This document shows positions 41,901-49,685 of a stretch of 64,000 nucleotides of DNA, piece by piece. This DNA comes from Syngnathus acus (Eukaryota > Chordata > Actinopteri > Syngnathiformes > Syngnathidae), in NCBI RefSeq assembly GCF_901709675.1, contig NC_051097.1, positions 10,828,039 to 10,892,038 of the forward strand, given 5' to 3'. The notes beneath the pieces are model-generated. The model was not told the DNA's origin, did no database searches, and saw nothing but the letters and a program-made list of their open reading frames with translations. How positions within the stretch are numbered: position 1 is the first letter of the stretch; each line of letters starts with the position of its first letter. Position numbers and translations under genes: made by a program.

Positions 41901-44900
41901 ATGAATAAGAACAGCTTTTTTTTTTTTTTTTTTTTGTTCCGTTTTTGGGTCTGGGCTTTTTTGACACTGAGTGATAAATCGCGGTGTAGTTATATATATA
42001 GGTGGGTGCTTGCTATTTTTTTTTTGTGCAAAATGGGCTAAAAGGCAATGGCGGAAAAATGCTGGCTCTTCTGATATTTCACTTGAAAATTTCCTGAAGC
42101 GACTTTGGCCGCTTATTCAGCATCAGTCCGAGTTATAGAGACCGGAGACACGGGCTTTTTTTTTTTTTACAGGAATTGTGAAAGGCGCTAAAGGTAGATA
42201 CTAAATGGCGAGCATGTGTTCATTCCCTGCTTATCTTTCCATTGCGATTCATTTATTCATTGCTTTTGTCGGAATGTCGCATTTCCTTCCTCCCGATAAA
42301 TAAGTCCCGTTTTTTTTCTTGTTCGTTCAATTTTTGCACACCCCGAGTGCTAAATGCTAGCGTTGTTCCAGGCGGAGAAGCTGAGGACACGCCTGCAGTA
42401 CGCCGAAAAGCTCCTGGCCGGTTTGGATTGCCGAAGCCGATTCAGCAAGCGGCGCCCCCTGCTGGGATTTCCCACCGACGCCACTCACGAGAACCAGCGG
42501 GACGGGCCAACGTTACCCAACGCGCTGGAGGAATTTTTGGCTTTCCAAGGTAAACGCGGACACACTCCGGGACTCCAATTCCTTTTTTTTTTTTGGGCCT
42601 TTTCTTCACTTCCAGAGGCTCAAGAGGCCTTCGTACGACAATTCTCCTCGCTGGAGGCGTCCGCGGGCGCTCTGGCGACTCGCCTGCACGACGTGTCGGC
42701 CGCTTCCAACTGCAGCAACGGGTCCAAAGGAGAAGGAGGGGCGTGTCGGACGTTAGCCGGGATCGCACTGATGGTCGGCGAGGCCCAGACGCAACTAAAG
42801 CGGGCCACAAAGGACCTGGACCTCATGGTGGGTTCTTTATTTGAAGCAAATCAAAGTAATACTATCATTTTATTATTTTTATTTTATTTTTTTATTATTA
42901 TTTTGTTAGCGTTTTTATATTACTCTTTAATAATTTTTTTGTCAATGGCCGCCTCCCATTGCCGGATCTAGACGTCAAAGATCCATTTTCATCGATGGCC
43001 AAAGTGATCGTCAAAATATCGTCTCTTCCGTGTTGAGTTTTGAGTCATACATGTTTGACGAGGTGCTTTAAGGCGGCACTGCCGCCGCTGTAAAACTAGG
43101 ATTGCTTCCAACCTTCTGGAGCCCGGCCACCTTTTATAGGCCACCAAATCCCCACCAAAGCAAACCTTCAAAGCAAATCTTTTCATTCCTCATCCAGCCG
43201 CCTCCTCTTCATCCTTCTCCACCTTTTGAGCAGCAAAGTCGGCAGGGAGGGAAGACAAAAAAATGTGCAGGCGGGGAACCAAGGCATCAATTGTTGATGT
43301 ATTTTCCACATATTAGTTTCATTTGCATGATCCCAAATAAAATGGAGACAGGATGGCAGGAGACGATGATGTTTTTTGTGCCCCCGCTTTGAACCGTGCA
43401 AGATATTAAAAAGTTCACAAGGTGAGTCTGGCGACATGGCAGGCCACCATTTTCCCGCAGACTGCTTCTCTGAATGGTGCCAGACTTTCAAAGTTGCGAC
43501 CTATTTTTAATTCGGTTCCCAAACTTTTCGGTGAGCACGTACTATATCATGATTAAACTTTTTTTTTTTTTTTGTCATTGTCTGATGGCAAGGCACGACC
43601 ACAAAGTCAAGGACAAATCTCGAATTACTCAGCAGTGTTTATTTTCCCCCCAAAAAATCTCAATAAGCCCGAAAATACTCAAGAAATGTGTTTCCTGTCT
43701 AGGTCATTCCTTTTGAGATTGATTCGGGATCGAATCAATGGAAGATGATGGTGAACGAGTCTCAAGCCCTCAAGACAAGGTGAATACGTCACTTTGTCAC
43801 ATGTCACTCGTTTGTTCAAAACTTCCCATTTTACGCACTCGTAGCCACGAAGACGCCGCCGAGCAAATGGAGGTCGTGGCCGGCAGGGCGCTCAACACTT
43901 CAAAGCGTGCCATCGCCTTACTGACGGAGTTCTTGGAGGACAACTCCACCGACGAGTACGTCGAGGACCTGACGCGACGGTAAGCAAAGATGTTTACGCT
44001 CCAAAGTATTTCCATTGACCAAACTACATTGGGTGCTAGCTTAATGCTAACACCAAATAGACAAGACCGTTTACATTTCTTCCAAATGATGTCATTTCAG
44101 AATGACCCGGATGCGGCAGCAGCGGCAAAATCTGACCGCCTGGGCGAACCAAAGCGTTGCCGATGACGAGGCCCAACAGAAGGACGTCGTCGGGCTGCGG
44201 CTCGCCCTGCGTAACGTCACGTCGCAGCTCAGCCGCTCAAACGCCAGTCGAGCGGTCGCCGAGGTAACCGCCATAAATGTAAAAAAGCCGTATCGTTTTT
44301 CTACTGCTGACGTTTCTTGCCGCTGGTTAGCGCGCCGGCTCGTTGTCGGAAAAGACTCAAGAACTGGATCAAAGCATCGGCTCCAAAGACGACCTCATCG
44401 GCGAGATGGCCAACGACACTCGCAACCTGGCGGCGGCCGTCAACGCTAAGCGGGAAATTCTAAAGGACGCAGTCGAGGTGATCAAATACGCGGCGAGGCG
44501 CCCGGCCAACGTCGGCGTGCTGATTTCTGTTTTGACTCCTTCAGCTGCAAGGGCGAGCTCAGTGGGCCAAAATGGTTGCCTTGGCTTCAGTGGTGGCGGG
44601 AAAAGGGGCGGAGTCAGAAGAAATCAGCCTGCACCGGGATCTTGAAAGTGAGACTGACAAACAAAATAGAGAATTTGGATTTTGTGGCAACCTTTTGTCT
44701 CCTTTTAATTTTCCACCCAGACATGGTGCGCGAATGGCCTCGTCTGCAGACTCAGACTCGGGCTGCTATGAAGAAGAAGAAGCCCCTGGAGGGTAAAGTT
44801 CTGGCCAGTGTCACCAAACTGGTCTCGGAGATCCGAGAGACCCTTCAGCCTGCGCGGGAAAACTCCCGCCTTGCCAAAAACGTTTCTCAGGAAGCGGAGC

Positions 44901-45800
44901 GTACCGCCGACACCGTGGCTGAGGTACGCAAACGAGAGGTAAGCTTTGCGAATGGCCAAACCACCCGCATGTGATTCTAGGAATCGAAAGGCCTCCTGAC
45001 GCAAGCCAAGCACACCAGGACGGCCTTCGCCCATCTCGGCTCCCAGGTGGAATCCGCCTTAGAAAGTCTGGACGCGCAGACGTCGCGAGCTGAGAGCGCA
45101 AAGGTTCACGTGCCGTCCGAGGTACGGTGTCGTACTTACCGTAGTCGCCCGAATGGTTCAATCCAAATATTGAGGCAAGCCTTAACGTTCTAGTCAGCGC
45201 CCCCTCTGGCCGACGTGAGGAAGGACATGGAGGCGGCCAAGATGCAGTTGGAGGCCTACTCGCACACCCTCACCCAGCTCATTGACAAAATTGGTAACTA
45301 CTACGTTTTCTCTTCAACCCTCCGCCAAGGCCGAATTTGGCGTTAAAAAAAATTATATTCAAAATGATTTGTTAGTTAATTAATAAAACAAATGAAATCA
45401 ATATATGAATGAAAATGAATTCTCTTAATAGTTGGACTTTCAAGAACCACAAAGTGTCTACCAGAGCAGCCTTTGCGTGGGTTTGCGATTTGCCGTTTTG
45501 CCATTCTCTCTTCAATCTGTCCTCTCGGCCGCCGCAGACGCCAGCGTGCCTCTGGAGCGTTTCCAGCGCATCCTGAACGAGACGGCGCGGCGCCTGAGCA
45601 CGCTGCGCGGCAGCGTGGAGGGTCCCCCGCTGGGCGCCAAGATCGGAACCCTGCGCGCGGCGGCAGAGGGCCAGCGCAGCCGCCTGGCGCTCCTGGAACA
45701 GGAAGTGCAAGAGATGGTCCGGGAGAGAGACAGTCTGAGGGACATCGCACTCCACTTGCCGCCTTCCTGTGCTGAGGCCGGCGGCAAGCGCCGCGGCTAA
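8581..45800 (+). CDS. lamc3: Laminin subunit gamma-3, 28 coding exons, 1610 aa
   Basis: Secreted gamma chain of heterotrimeric laminins, which assemble with an alpha and a beta chain into basement membranes. The 28 exons (listed separately) sum to 4833 nt with all phases matching. Order of domains: signal peptide (about 1-21), laminin N-terminal LN domain (to about 269), LE (EGF-like) repeats (270 to about 510), the L4/domain IV globule (about 514-680), a second LE run (about 683-1025) and a long coiled coil ending in a single cysteine near 1601. Gamma-3 rather than gamma-1 is chosen because the LE after L4 reads [11 protein letters not shown] and HQHGTC, because the C-terminus lacks the gamma-1/gamma-2 glutamate, and because aif1l follows as in human. 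Length is close to human gamma-3 (about 1575) and gamma-1 (1609); human LAMC3 also has 28 exons. Start chosen: ATG with purine at -3 and G at +4, directly opening a hydrophobic leader. Confidence 0.96.
8954..12237 (+). other. lamc3 intron 1
   Basis: 3.3 kb. Contains a poly-A run near 10409 and nothing recognisable as a gene or mobile element. Confidence 0.8.
12238..12542 (+). CDS. lamc3: lamc3 exon 2: LN domain core
   Basis: Residues 125-226, starting [12 protein letters not shown] and including [16 protein letters not shown] and [13 protein letters not shown], the conserved LN block needed for laminin network polymerisation. Acceptor ccgcag, donor gtcagt, ends in phase 0. Confidence 0.95.
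13375..13452 (-). repeat. Second, more diverged relic of the tRNA-like repeat
   Basis: ACATGCAAACTCCACGCTGG followed by CTCGAAATTCACACTGTCAGG and CCACTAGCTCACC resembles the same teleost tRNA-like family read from the opposite side. Recognised from memory of the family pattern, so moderate confidence. Confidence 0.35.
14717..14896 (+). repeat. Diverged tandem duplication in lamc3 intron 2
   Basis: Copy 1 (14717-14791) and copy 2 (14794-14896) share TAGC.TGGGGA, TAGAAATGTAGC.AAAACATA and GGCTAGCTAACATCTCCTCCA in the same order. Copy 2 has about 25 extra bases in the middle. Confidence 0.8.
16653..16810 (+). repeat. TTTA-rich minisatellite with 41-bp unit
   Basis: Blocks of (TTTA)n alternate with ATGTAATCTAATTCATCTTA; the block starting at 16683 recurs at 16724 (41 bp) with a partial third copy after 16765. 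Located in lamc3 intron 2. Confidence 0.85.
20217..20347 (+). CDS. lamc3: lamc3 exon 3: end of LN domain
   Basis: Residues 227-269: [20 protein letters not shown] through SDFSVGG, the C-terminal LN strand. Phase 2 end at gtaacg. Confidence 0.95.
20348..23262 (+). other. lamc3 introns 3 and 4 around exon 4
   Basis: Intron 3 is 961 bp and intron 4 is 1769 bp. No gene or mobile element recognised in either; exon 4 (21309-21493) lies between them. Confidence 0.75.
21309..21493 (+). CDS. lamc3: lamc3 exon 4: first LE repeat
   Basis: Residues 270-331: [11 protein letters not shown] then [12 protein letters not shown] and ANECL. The eight-cysteine laminin EGF-like spacing is intact. Donor gtaagt. 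Confidence 0.95.
23263..23451 (+). CDS. lamc3: lamc3 exon 5: second LE repeat
   Basis: Residues 332-394: [43 protein letters not shown]. The intron after this exon holds the L2-like LINE. Confidence 0.95.
23636..26335 (-). mobile_element. L2-like (Jockey superfamily) LINE, 5' truncated, about 2.7 kb
   Basis: Non-LTR retrotransposon in lamc3 intron 5, antisense to the gene. Its 3' end (low coordinates) is a short tandem tail, GATTCAA repeats on the + strand, as in L2-clade elements that lack poly(A). The body encodes the second half of an APE-type endonuclease and a full reverse transcriptase. Reading upstream of the endonuclease fragment gives [20 protein letters not shown], then homology stops near 26335, so the 5' UTR, any ORF1 and the start of the endonuclease are missing. 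L2 clade is inferred from the RT style and tail; Rex1/CR1-type relatives are not excluded. No clear target-site duplication was seen. Confidence 0.9.
23840..26320 (-). CDS. LINE ORF2 fragment: endonuclease C-half and reverse transcriptase
   Basis: Open for more than 800 codons with no internal stop, running off the truncated 5' end. GDLN and LSDHCLVH are the C-terminal motifs of AP-like endonucleases; the N-terminal catalytic asparagine/glutamate region is lost. The reverse transcriptase shows [48 protein letters not shown], the catalytic KYADDTT (YADD at 24515-24526) and FLGTTIS. The end ALMNSHHS is followed by a stop. The polymerase looks intact, but without the endonuclease N-half the copy should not retrotranspose by itself. 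Confidence 0.9.
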   Translation of the reverse strand, partial: KSKGGGLCFYINERWCTDVTVLKEFCSPLLETLFINCRPFYSPREFSSIVMAAVYIPPHARASEATQMLADQVTDMEKLLPNSLIIVLGDLNRANLAHELPRYKQHVTCPTRGAQTLDHCYTVIKDAYHSAARAALGLSDHCLVHLIPAYRQKLKTSKPVVRTVRKWTVESRQDLQACFDCTDWGAFEAATSDLHELTDTVTSYISFCEDLCVQTKTFCTYNNDKPWFTPNLRRLRKVKEEAFRSGDRDLFRQTRNTLNREVRKAKRCYGENLKRHLSANPDPSTVWKGLQSITGYKKRTPRPVESPRLADQLNKFYCRFDRSSHTTGLPAAQSTYSPLPTTALSTPLSSLSPTLSLAEAAPALQVREEEVRQMFRRQKTRKAPGPDGVSPSCLKVCAEQLAPTFARIFNRSLELCEVPSCFKSSTIVPVAKKPAITGLNDYRPVALTSVVMKSFERLVLNHLKEVTGPLLDPLQFAYRANRSVDDAVNMGLHYILHHLDTPGTYARILFVDFSSAFNTIAPDILQQKLIQLAVPAPTCQWITSFLTNRRQRVRLGGITSDTRTTNTGAPQGCVLSPLLFSLYTNDFSSDDSPVKLLKYADDTTLIGLIQDGDETAYRQEVERLVHWCNQNHLELNPLKTVEMTVDFRRDPSPLLPLTIRSNTILSTDTFKFLGTTISRDLKWTGHIDSVRKKAQQRLYFLRQLKKFNLPRELLKTFYTAIIQSVLCTSITVWFGSASKQDKHRLQRTIRTAEKIIGINLPSIQDLYLSRTRKRARNISTDPSHPGCSLFELLPSGRRYRARYAKTSRHRDSFFPQAVALMNSHHS
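26670..26790 (+). CDS. lamc3: lamc3 exon 6: third LE repeat
   Basis: Residues 395-434: [20 protein letters not shown] then [16 protein letters not shown]. Acceptor gacag, donor gtgaga; only about 330 bp separate it from the truncated 5' end of the LINE. Confidence 0.93.
27985..28008 (+). repeat. (CA)12 microsatellite in lamc3 intron 6
   Basis: Uninterrupted CA dinucleotides about 270 bp before exon 7. Confidence 0.9.
28280..28378 (+). CDS. lamc3: lamc3 exon 7: fourth LE repeat, first part
   Basis: Residues 435-467: [13 protein letters not shown] and [15 protein letters not shown]. Phase 2 at both ends. A long antisense open frame across exons 7-9 is a composition shadow. Confidence 0.92.
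28574..28710 (+). CDS. lamc3: lamc3 exon 8: end of LE run, entry to L4
   Basis: Residues 468-513: [29 protein letters not shown] and a linker with the N-glycosylation sequon NIT. The PAGC-CFC-GHS-C pattern is that of gamma chains just before domain IV. Confidence 0.94.
28886..29005 (+). CDS. lamc3: lamc3 exon 9: L4 domain, N-terminal part
   Basis: Residues 514-553: DQDGWLGEF at the start and ELGYYRAP at the end. The acceptor tccag is the one that keeps phase with exon 8 (a G left over plus AT gives the first D). Confidence 0.9.
30071..30630 (+). repeat. Degenerate minisatellite in lamc3 intron 9
   Basis: About ten loose copies of a motif near GGAGGCGTTTATTTGTTCAA, often followed by GTGCACGAG. 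Copies begin near 30071, 30110, 30178, 30276, 30322, 30369, 30431, 30483, 30537, 30556 and 30600. Spacing varies from about 20 to 100 bp. No reading frame is conserved across units. Confidence 0.6.
31288..31486 (+). CDS. lamc3: lamc3 exon 10: L4 domain core
   Basis: Residues 554-619: [19 protein letters not shown], then a strand with [10 protein letters not shown]. Matches the KFLG-x-x-SYGQ-x-L core of laminin IV domains. Acceptor ttag, donor gtaaaa. Confidence 0.93.
33244..33347 (+). CDS. lamc3: lamc3 exon 11: L4 domain
   Basis: Residues 620-654: [15 protein letters not shown], equivalent to the FxxLLxNLTxxxI helix of gamma-chain L4, with sequon NVT. Donor gtaagt. Confidence 0.93.
33838..33858 (-). 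promoter_or_regulatory. CTCF-like motif in lamc3 intron 11
   Basis: The - strand reads GGCCACAAGGGGGCAGTA. Its downstream flank resembles that of the site in prkaa1 intron 3, suggesting both came from one dispersed repeat. Confidence 0.4.
34760..34981 (+). CDS. lamc3: lamc3 exon 12: end of L4, start of second LE run
   Basis: Residues 655-728: VHLASA at the L4 end, then [26 protein letters not shown] and [14 protein letters not shown]. The HQHGTC pattern resembles gamma-3 rather than gamma-1. Confidence 0.95.
34982..39983 (+). other. lamc3 intron 12 (5 kb)
   Basis: Contains TTTA runs (35387), poly-A (36409, 37661) and an 82-codon GC-rich frame at 38362-38610 with no recognisable domain. No mobile element identified. 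Confidence 0.75.
39984..40172 (+). CDS. lamc3: lamc3 exon 13: LE repeats
   Basis: Residues 729-791: [44 protein letters not shown]. Follows the 5 kb intron 12 and opens the tightly packed 3' half of the gene. Confidence 0.95.
40237..40482 (+). CDS. lamc3: lamc3 exon 14: LE repeats with nidogen-binding loop
   Basis: Residues 792-873. [14 protein letters not shown] leads into [22 protein letters not shown] (residues 824-830, bases 40332-40352) is the heptad that binds nidogen in gamma-1. Then [13 protein letters not shown] and [14 protein letters not shown]. Confidence 0.96.
40553..40706 (+). CDS. lamc3: lamc3 exon 15: LE repeat
   Basis: Residues 874-924: [41 protein letters not shown]. Flanked by introns of 70 and 62 bp. 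Confidence 0.95.
40769..40911 (+). CDS. lamc3: lamc3 exon 16: LE repeat
   Basis: Residues 925-972: [38 protein letters not shown]. Acceptor ctccag, donor gtacgc. Confidence 0.94.
40976..41154 (+). CDS. lamc3: lamc3 exon 17: last LE repeat and start of coiled coil
   Basis: Residues 973-1032: [28 protein letters not shown] and [12 protein letters not shown]. The CPACYxLV motif marks the junction of short arm and coiled-coil arm in gamma chains. Confidence 0.95.
41155..42371 (+). other. lamc3 intron 17
   Basis: 1.2 kb. Two loosely similar blocks containing ATTTATTCATTGCTT and TGTCGGAAT (about 41855-41885 and 42245-42277) suggest a local duplication; long T-runs at 41917 and 42157. Confidence 0.7.
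42372..42549 (+). CDS. lamc3: lamc3 exon 18: coiled-coil arm
   Basis: Residues 1033-1091: starts [19 protein letters not shown], then a proline-rich break and ALEEFLAFQ. The helix is less regular than in gamma-1, as in other gamma-3 chains. Confidence 0.9.
42616..42827 (+). CDS. lamc3: lamc3 exon 19: coiled-coil arm
   Basis: Residues 1092-1162: [20 protein letters not shown], a cysteine pair (SNCSN and GACRTL), then [11 protein letters not shown]. Intron of 66 bp before it. Ends in phase 0. Confidence 0.9.
42828..43702 (+). other. lamc3 intron 19
   Basis: 0.9 kb, starts with a TTTATT-rich stretch. Nothing recognised. Confidence 0.75.
43703..43779 (+). CDS. lamc3: lamc3 exon 20: coiled-coil arm
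   Basis: Residues 1163-1187: [20 protein letters not shown] with sequon NES. Small exon with acceptor tctag and donor gtgaat. Confidence 0.88.
43845..43979 (+). CDS. lamc3: lamc3 exon 21: coiled-coil arm
   Basis: Residues 1188-1232: [20 protein letters not shown] and [20 protein letters not shown], a heptad-rich helix with sequons NTS and NST. Donor gtaagc. Confidence 0.9.
44101..44263 (+). CDS. lamc3: lamc3 exon 22: coiled-coil arm
   Basis: Residues 1233-1287: [19 protein letters not shown], then [18 protein letters not shown]; helical, with several N-glycosylation sequons. Confidence 0.9.
44331..44477 (+). CDS. lamc3: lamc3 exon 23: coiled-coil arm
   Basis: Residues 1288-1336: [19 protein letters not shown] and [20 protein letters not shown]. 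Intron of 67 bp before it; phase 0 at both ends. Confidence 0.9.
44545..44647 (+). CDS. lamc3: lamc3 exon 24: coiled-coil arm
   Basis: Residues 1337-1370: [20 protein letters not shown] then ISLHRDLE. Intron of 67 bp before it; donor gtgaga. Confidence 0.87.
44721..44938 (+). CDS. lamc3: lamc3 exon 25: coiled-coil arm
   Basis: Residues 1371-1443: [51 protein letters not shown]. Two in-frame donors lie 15 bp apart (GAG|gtacgc ending at 44923 and GAG|gtaagc ending at 44938). I chose the stronger, downstream one, which adds VRKRE. Confidence 0.85.
44981..45121 (+). CDS. lamc3: lamc3 exon 26: coiled-coil arm
   Basis: Residues 1444-1490: [20 protein letters not shown] and [19 protein letters not shown]. 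Acceptor attctag after an intron of about 42 bp (or 57 bp with the upstream donor of exon 25), unusually short. Confidence 0.85.
45194..45293 (+). CDS. lamc3: lamc3 exon 27: coiled-coil arm
   Basis: Residues 1491-1523: [20 protein letters not shown] then LTQLIDKI. Donor gtaact, phase 1. Confidence 0.88.
45538..45800 (+). CDS. lamc3: lamc3 exon 28: C-terminus of coiled coil and stop
   Basis: Residues 1524-1610 and [22 protein letters not shown] and [20 protein letters not shown] are strong heptads. The final [14 protein letters not shown] has the lone cysteine that normally pairs with the beta chain. No glutamate sits at the third position from the end, unlike gamma-1 and gamma-2. Confidence 0.94.
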
Positions 45801-48800
45801 CCACGGGAACGGGACTAAAGGATACGCCGGTACTTTGACCTCAGAGTGACCCGACTCGGAAGAGCGATGTCATTCTTTTGTGCATTGTGTTGCGATGAGA
45901 ACACTCAAATGGAGCTGCTGCTGTAGGCCACAACTCGCACCCAGACGCTCACATTGAAAGAACCGGCTGACTCAACCATAGCTACTGATGTCATGCACTA
46001 GGCCACGCCCTTTCAAAAGCACACATCAAAACACGCAAATACTTCAGCATGTACAGTATTTACACTGTAGAACAGCAGTTTATTTCTTTCCAATGTCTTT
46101 GATTATGTTTTATACAACGCAGTGCTATTTTCTTATACTATTTTCTTATAACATATAACATAAAAAACATTTTAAAATACAACAAAAAAGAATTTTGGGG
46201 GGGTCTGAGAAGAATTGATGTTTTTACAGAACGAATTAAATTATGAGTCGTTTTTTATGAGCCAAAAAGTTACGATAAGGTTTTATTTTGAAAACCGCTG
46301 ACCAGCCACAGAACAGCAGCCATAACATCCATCAGTCACTCCAAATCAGCAGTAAGCTCAAAACACAACTCCACTGACACAGTAGTTGACATTTCTTTCA
46401 TTTTTGTCATCGTTGCGGGTATTCTATCAAAATGTTCTTCCTGTGAATGCATCAGGTGAAAGCATTTAATGGCAACTTCCTGCTGCGCCACTTTTCTGGC
46501 AAAATAGCAGCAATCTTTTCAAATCAGAGATCTTTTCACAGTGACACTGCTCTTCCCTTCTGGTTGGCTTTTGGCTCAAAGCACAAAAATATGTCAGCAA
46601 TGATGTGGGGGCGGAAAAAAAGGTTTAAAAAAGCAAAAACAGATAGGACAAAGGCACTCTGAAATGGCGTCGAATTTGCTACAACAAGAAATGATTACTA
46701 AAGCAACATACCATGTTAAAATTAACTTGCTGTTAAAAAAAAAAAGCCATTTTTTACATTTTGTCCGATTTATAGATGGTCAAATATGGAAAAATGTGAC
46801 TTAGCACATAACCTGTACAGCTCATAAATGTTCAAACGTGATCTATAAAGTAAAACGTACGGTGACTAGGCGACTTTGTCATCGCCTTGCCTTCTGAACG
46901 ATTTCCCTATACGCCCGAAGCGCAATTAATGGTGACACCTTGCAGAAAAAAAAAAAGCAGCGGCATCAGCAAGCTATTAAACACCAGGACCTGCTGAGTC
47001 AGTGCAGTAACGAATGCCACTGAGTCACAGCGGGCGTTTGTCCACGATGGACCCCTTAATCACCGCAAGGGCGGCCATGATGAAAACAGACCAAAAATGC
47101 TAACGAGAGCTAGCTTGCTTCGGCAATCGACTGATGGTGGTGTTAAACTACCTTTTTTGCGAGAACTTTTTTTTTTCATCAGCTTGCACAATACATGATT
47201 GAATTAAGCAGATCAATATTGATAACGCCCGCTTCATTATTATCGCGGTCGGGGCACATCCTTTGGTGTTTTGCAGCTTGTCACATCATCTAATTAAAAC
47301 GTATTGAACCAATTAGTCAAGTCAATTAGCCCGCTTGTCTGTTTCGCACCAAGGCGAGCAAACGTGCGAGTCAGCCTCGCAACGCCTAAATTTGTAGAGA
47401 CACAATGGCCTTCGTAAGCACAAATTGTGACACCGGGCGGTGTCTTTTTCAGCATTTAATTTGATTCGATTAAAAGCAAAGCCGGCCTCTCATTAATCAG
47501 CAGGATCACTTTCATGCTGCTGTGCCAATTTGTTTAGTCTTCTTTCAACACTTTTGCCGTGGCCCCAAGCAGTGCCATAAATTGGCCAATTAGTGCCCCA
47601 CAAACCAGGTAGTATTCTTAAAATTTAAAAAATCAACCCCCTAAGCTGGTTTCACTTAACTACAAGCTAAGCTAGCTACTTAGGAATTAGCGCATTCATG
47701 TCAACTACTGCACACTTTTGCCTCATTCGTAAAAATACTTGTAGTATGTCGAATTTGCCTTACATGAGCAACATGAATGTAACAACAGACAACAAAGTCT
47801 GAATTTTGGGCCCATTTGCAATTGTCCTTCAAAGGCAAAGTCATCCGAGAGATTATATCCAATGGTTTCTAAATTTGTACCACAAGTTTTCATCACTGCA
47901 TGTGGGCGCAGTATGGCAGTGAAATTTAATGACTTGCCATAAAAGGAGAATCTGTAATAACTCAGCAGTTAGCACTCCTCCCATGTTGTGTTAAAACTCG
48001 GCCCCAAAAGCCAGTTTCACTTTGCAACATCCAATTTGGTCATGAGTGGGCCCACAAAAATGTCTCAAGTGCTTCAAAGTCGGCCATTTTGTTTCAAAGT
48101 GGCCATTTAAGAGTCTTTTGGCTTTTTCCAGCTCATGCAGGGCAACTAACCATCTTCCAATTTCGGAATATTCATGCAGCACCTCCCAGTCTGGTAAAGC
48201 GACTCCAGCGTGACTCGATGCTGCCCTCGTGTGGCTGCTGTTAGAAATACCAAAACAGCCACAACATTAGGAACACCCTTGAGAATTTCAACCAGTTTTA
48301 GTCACAATGAAGGTAGTTTATCAAGATTTTGCACATTTCTACATAGTTTATAGATTTAACTGTTCACCTTCAAGATTGTTCCTTGAAAAAACAAATACTT
48401 CCCTTTGCTGGCCTAAATCACACTGCACTCTCTGGGGCGAGTGTGTAAGGTAAATCCAATCTAAATCGCATTTTCTGCTCACGGCGCAGTTTCATCTGCC
48501 TCATTCTGCAGTCTTTGACTCTTCCCGGCTCTCTTCCCCGCAGCTATTCATTCCTCCTCCTTTTCCACGGATTGAGGATTTCTTTTTTTTTTCCTACCCG
48601 AAAGCCTCCAAGGATGCAATTACCCCTTAACCCCTGGTCCGGTTCACCTCCTGTACAGTCTCATTCCCCCCCGCACGTGGTTCTGAATTATGACCCACAG
48701 CGACATTTGAGCCAGGAACTCATTTGCACCGACTGCATCAAACGGGGCGACCAGTCAGCTTGTTCCTGGTCCATGTAGACATTAAAAATGTACCGTCAAG

Positions 48801-49660
48801 CTTTTTTTCAAACTCGGTGGCATCATGAAAAAGTCAACTTTCGTTGGAAAACTTTGCAATTAAAGTGGTTGCCGCGAATAGCGAGAATCCACGAGTCATT
48901 GACACCTATCGATTCTCCCAAAAATGCAGCTTGACTGCTTTTCATTGTTTTTTATTTTTTACTGAAGACCATTTCTAACTATATATATGATTTATGATGT
49001 AGTGTAGTTGCTGAACTATCAGCACAATATCATTTACTTTATCTGTGAACGCCACCTTGCGGGGGAAATAAATTGTCGCTTTCGGGTTCATACACAATGT
49101 ACTATCTGCTCCATTTTCATTGTTTACATTATTGATATTTAAAAGATACGCCACTGTTCATGAACACACCAAATTCACAGTGCTTATAAATCAATATTTT
49201 GTTTACTTCCATCCATCTCATTGTGTCAAGATTTAGTTTGGCCACACGATGGCGAGCGTGATTACAATTTACAGCGGAACGCAAAGTTGTATGTTTCAAA
49301 ATAAAAGCCTTGGACTGCCCTTGTTGTGCGCATTTGTTGCTTTTATACAAGTTTTTGAAAACATTATTATTATTATGTGTACAAAAAGGAATGAACTTTT
49401 ATTTTTAATGGATATTGCGTCGTGAAAGTGAAGCTTTCGAAAATGTTGTCATTTATTTTGAATAAACGTTACCGGATATGGATTATCATAGTGGGTCTTC
49501 CGATTCAGCGGTTGCCGGTCGCTTCAGACGGAGTAGGTGGGAAACACACGCAGCCTTTGACCGAGCGAGGTAGGAGCATCACCCGCACGCTTGCGGTGGC
49601 CTTCCTGGCTCTACATTTACCCGTAAACTGGATTATAACACGCAAACAAAAACGGCTGGG
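45801..49660. other. lamc3 3' UTR and lamc3-aif1l intergenic region
   Basis: The first part is the lamc3 3' UTR, its end not certain. The rest shows no gene, only AT-rich sequence and scattered short frames. The aif1l promoter and 5' UTR should lie in the last few hundred bases; no TATA box is clear. Confidence 0.6.
46235..46240 (+). promoter_or_regulatory. Possible lamc3 polyadenylation signal (ATTAAA)
   Basis: ATTAAA about 435 bp after the lamc3 stop, followed within 20 bases by a T-rich stretch. No AATAAA was seen closer to the stop. This is the best candidate on position only; no transcript evidence is available. Confidence 0.3.
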
Positions 49661-49685
49661 ATGCCTGCGAGTAAAAACTTACAAG
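49661..49685 (+). CDS. aif1l: aif1l exon 1: start codon and first 8 codons
   Basis: ATG then PASKNLQ and one base, ending at a strong gtaaga donor. The phase-1 end joins exon 2 to give [10 protein letters not shown]. An upstream open frame starting near 49422 runs through this point in another frame and cannot splice to GGKAF here. Confidence 0.85.

Noticed and set aside
8581-45800. lamc1 (laminin gamma-1) as the identity of the first gene
   Set aside because: The length is closer to gamma-1, but the LE sequences, the missing C-terminal glutamate and the adjacent aif1l gene all point to gamma-3.
45801-49660. A hidden gene between lamc3 and aif1l
   Set aside because: No frame with domain features or consistent splice sites on either strand; only short AT-rich frames.
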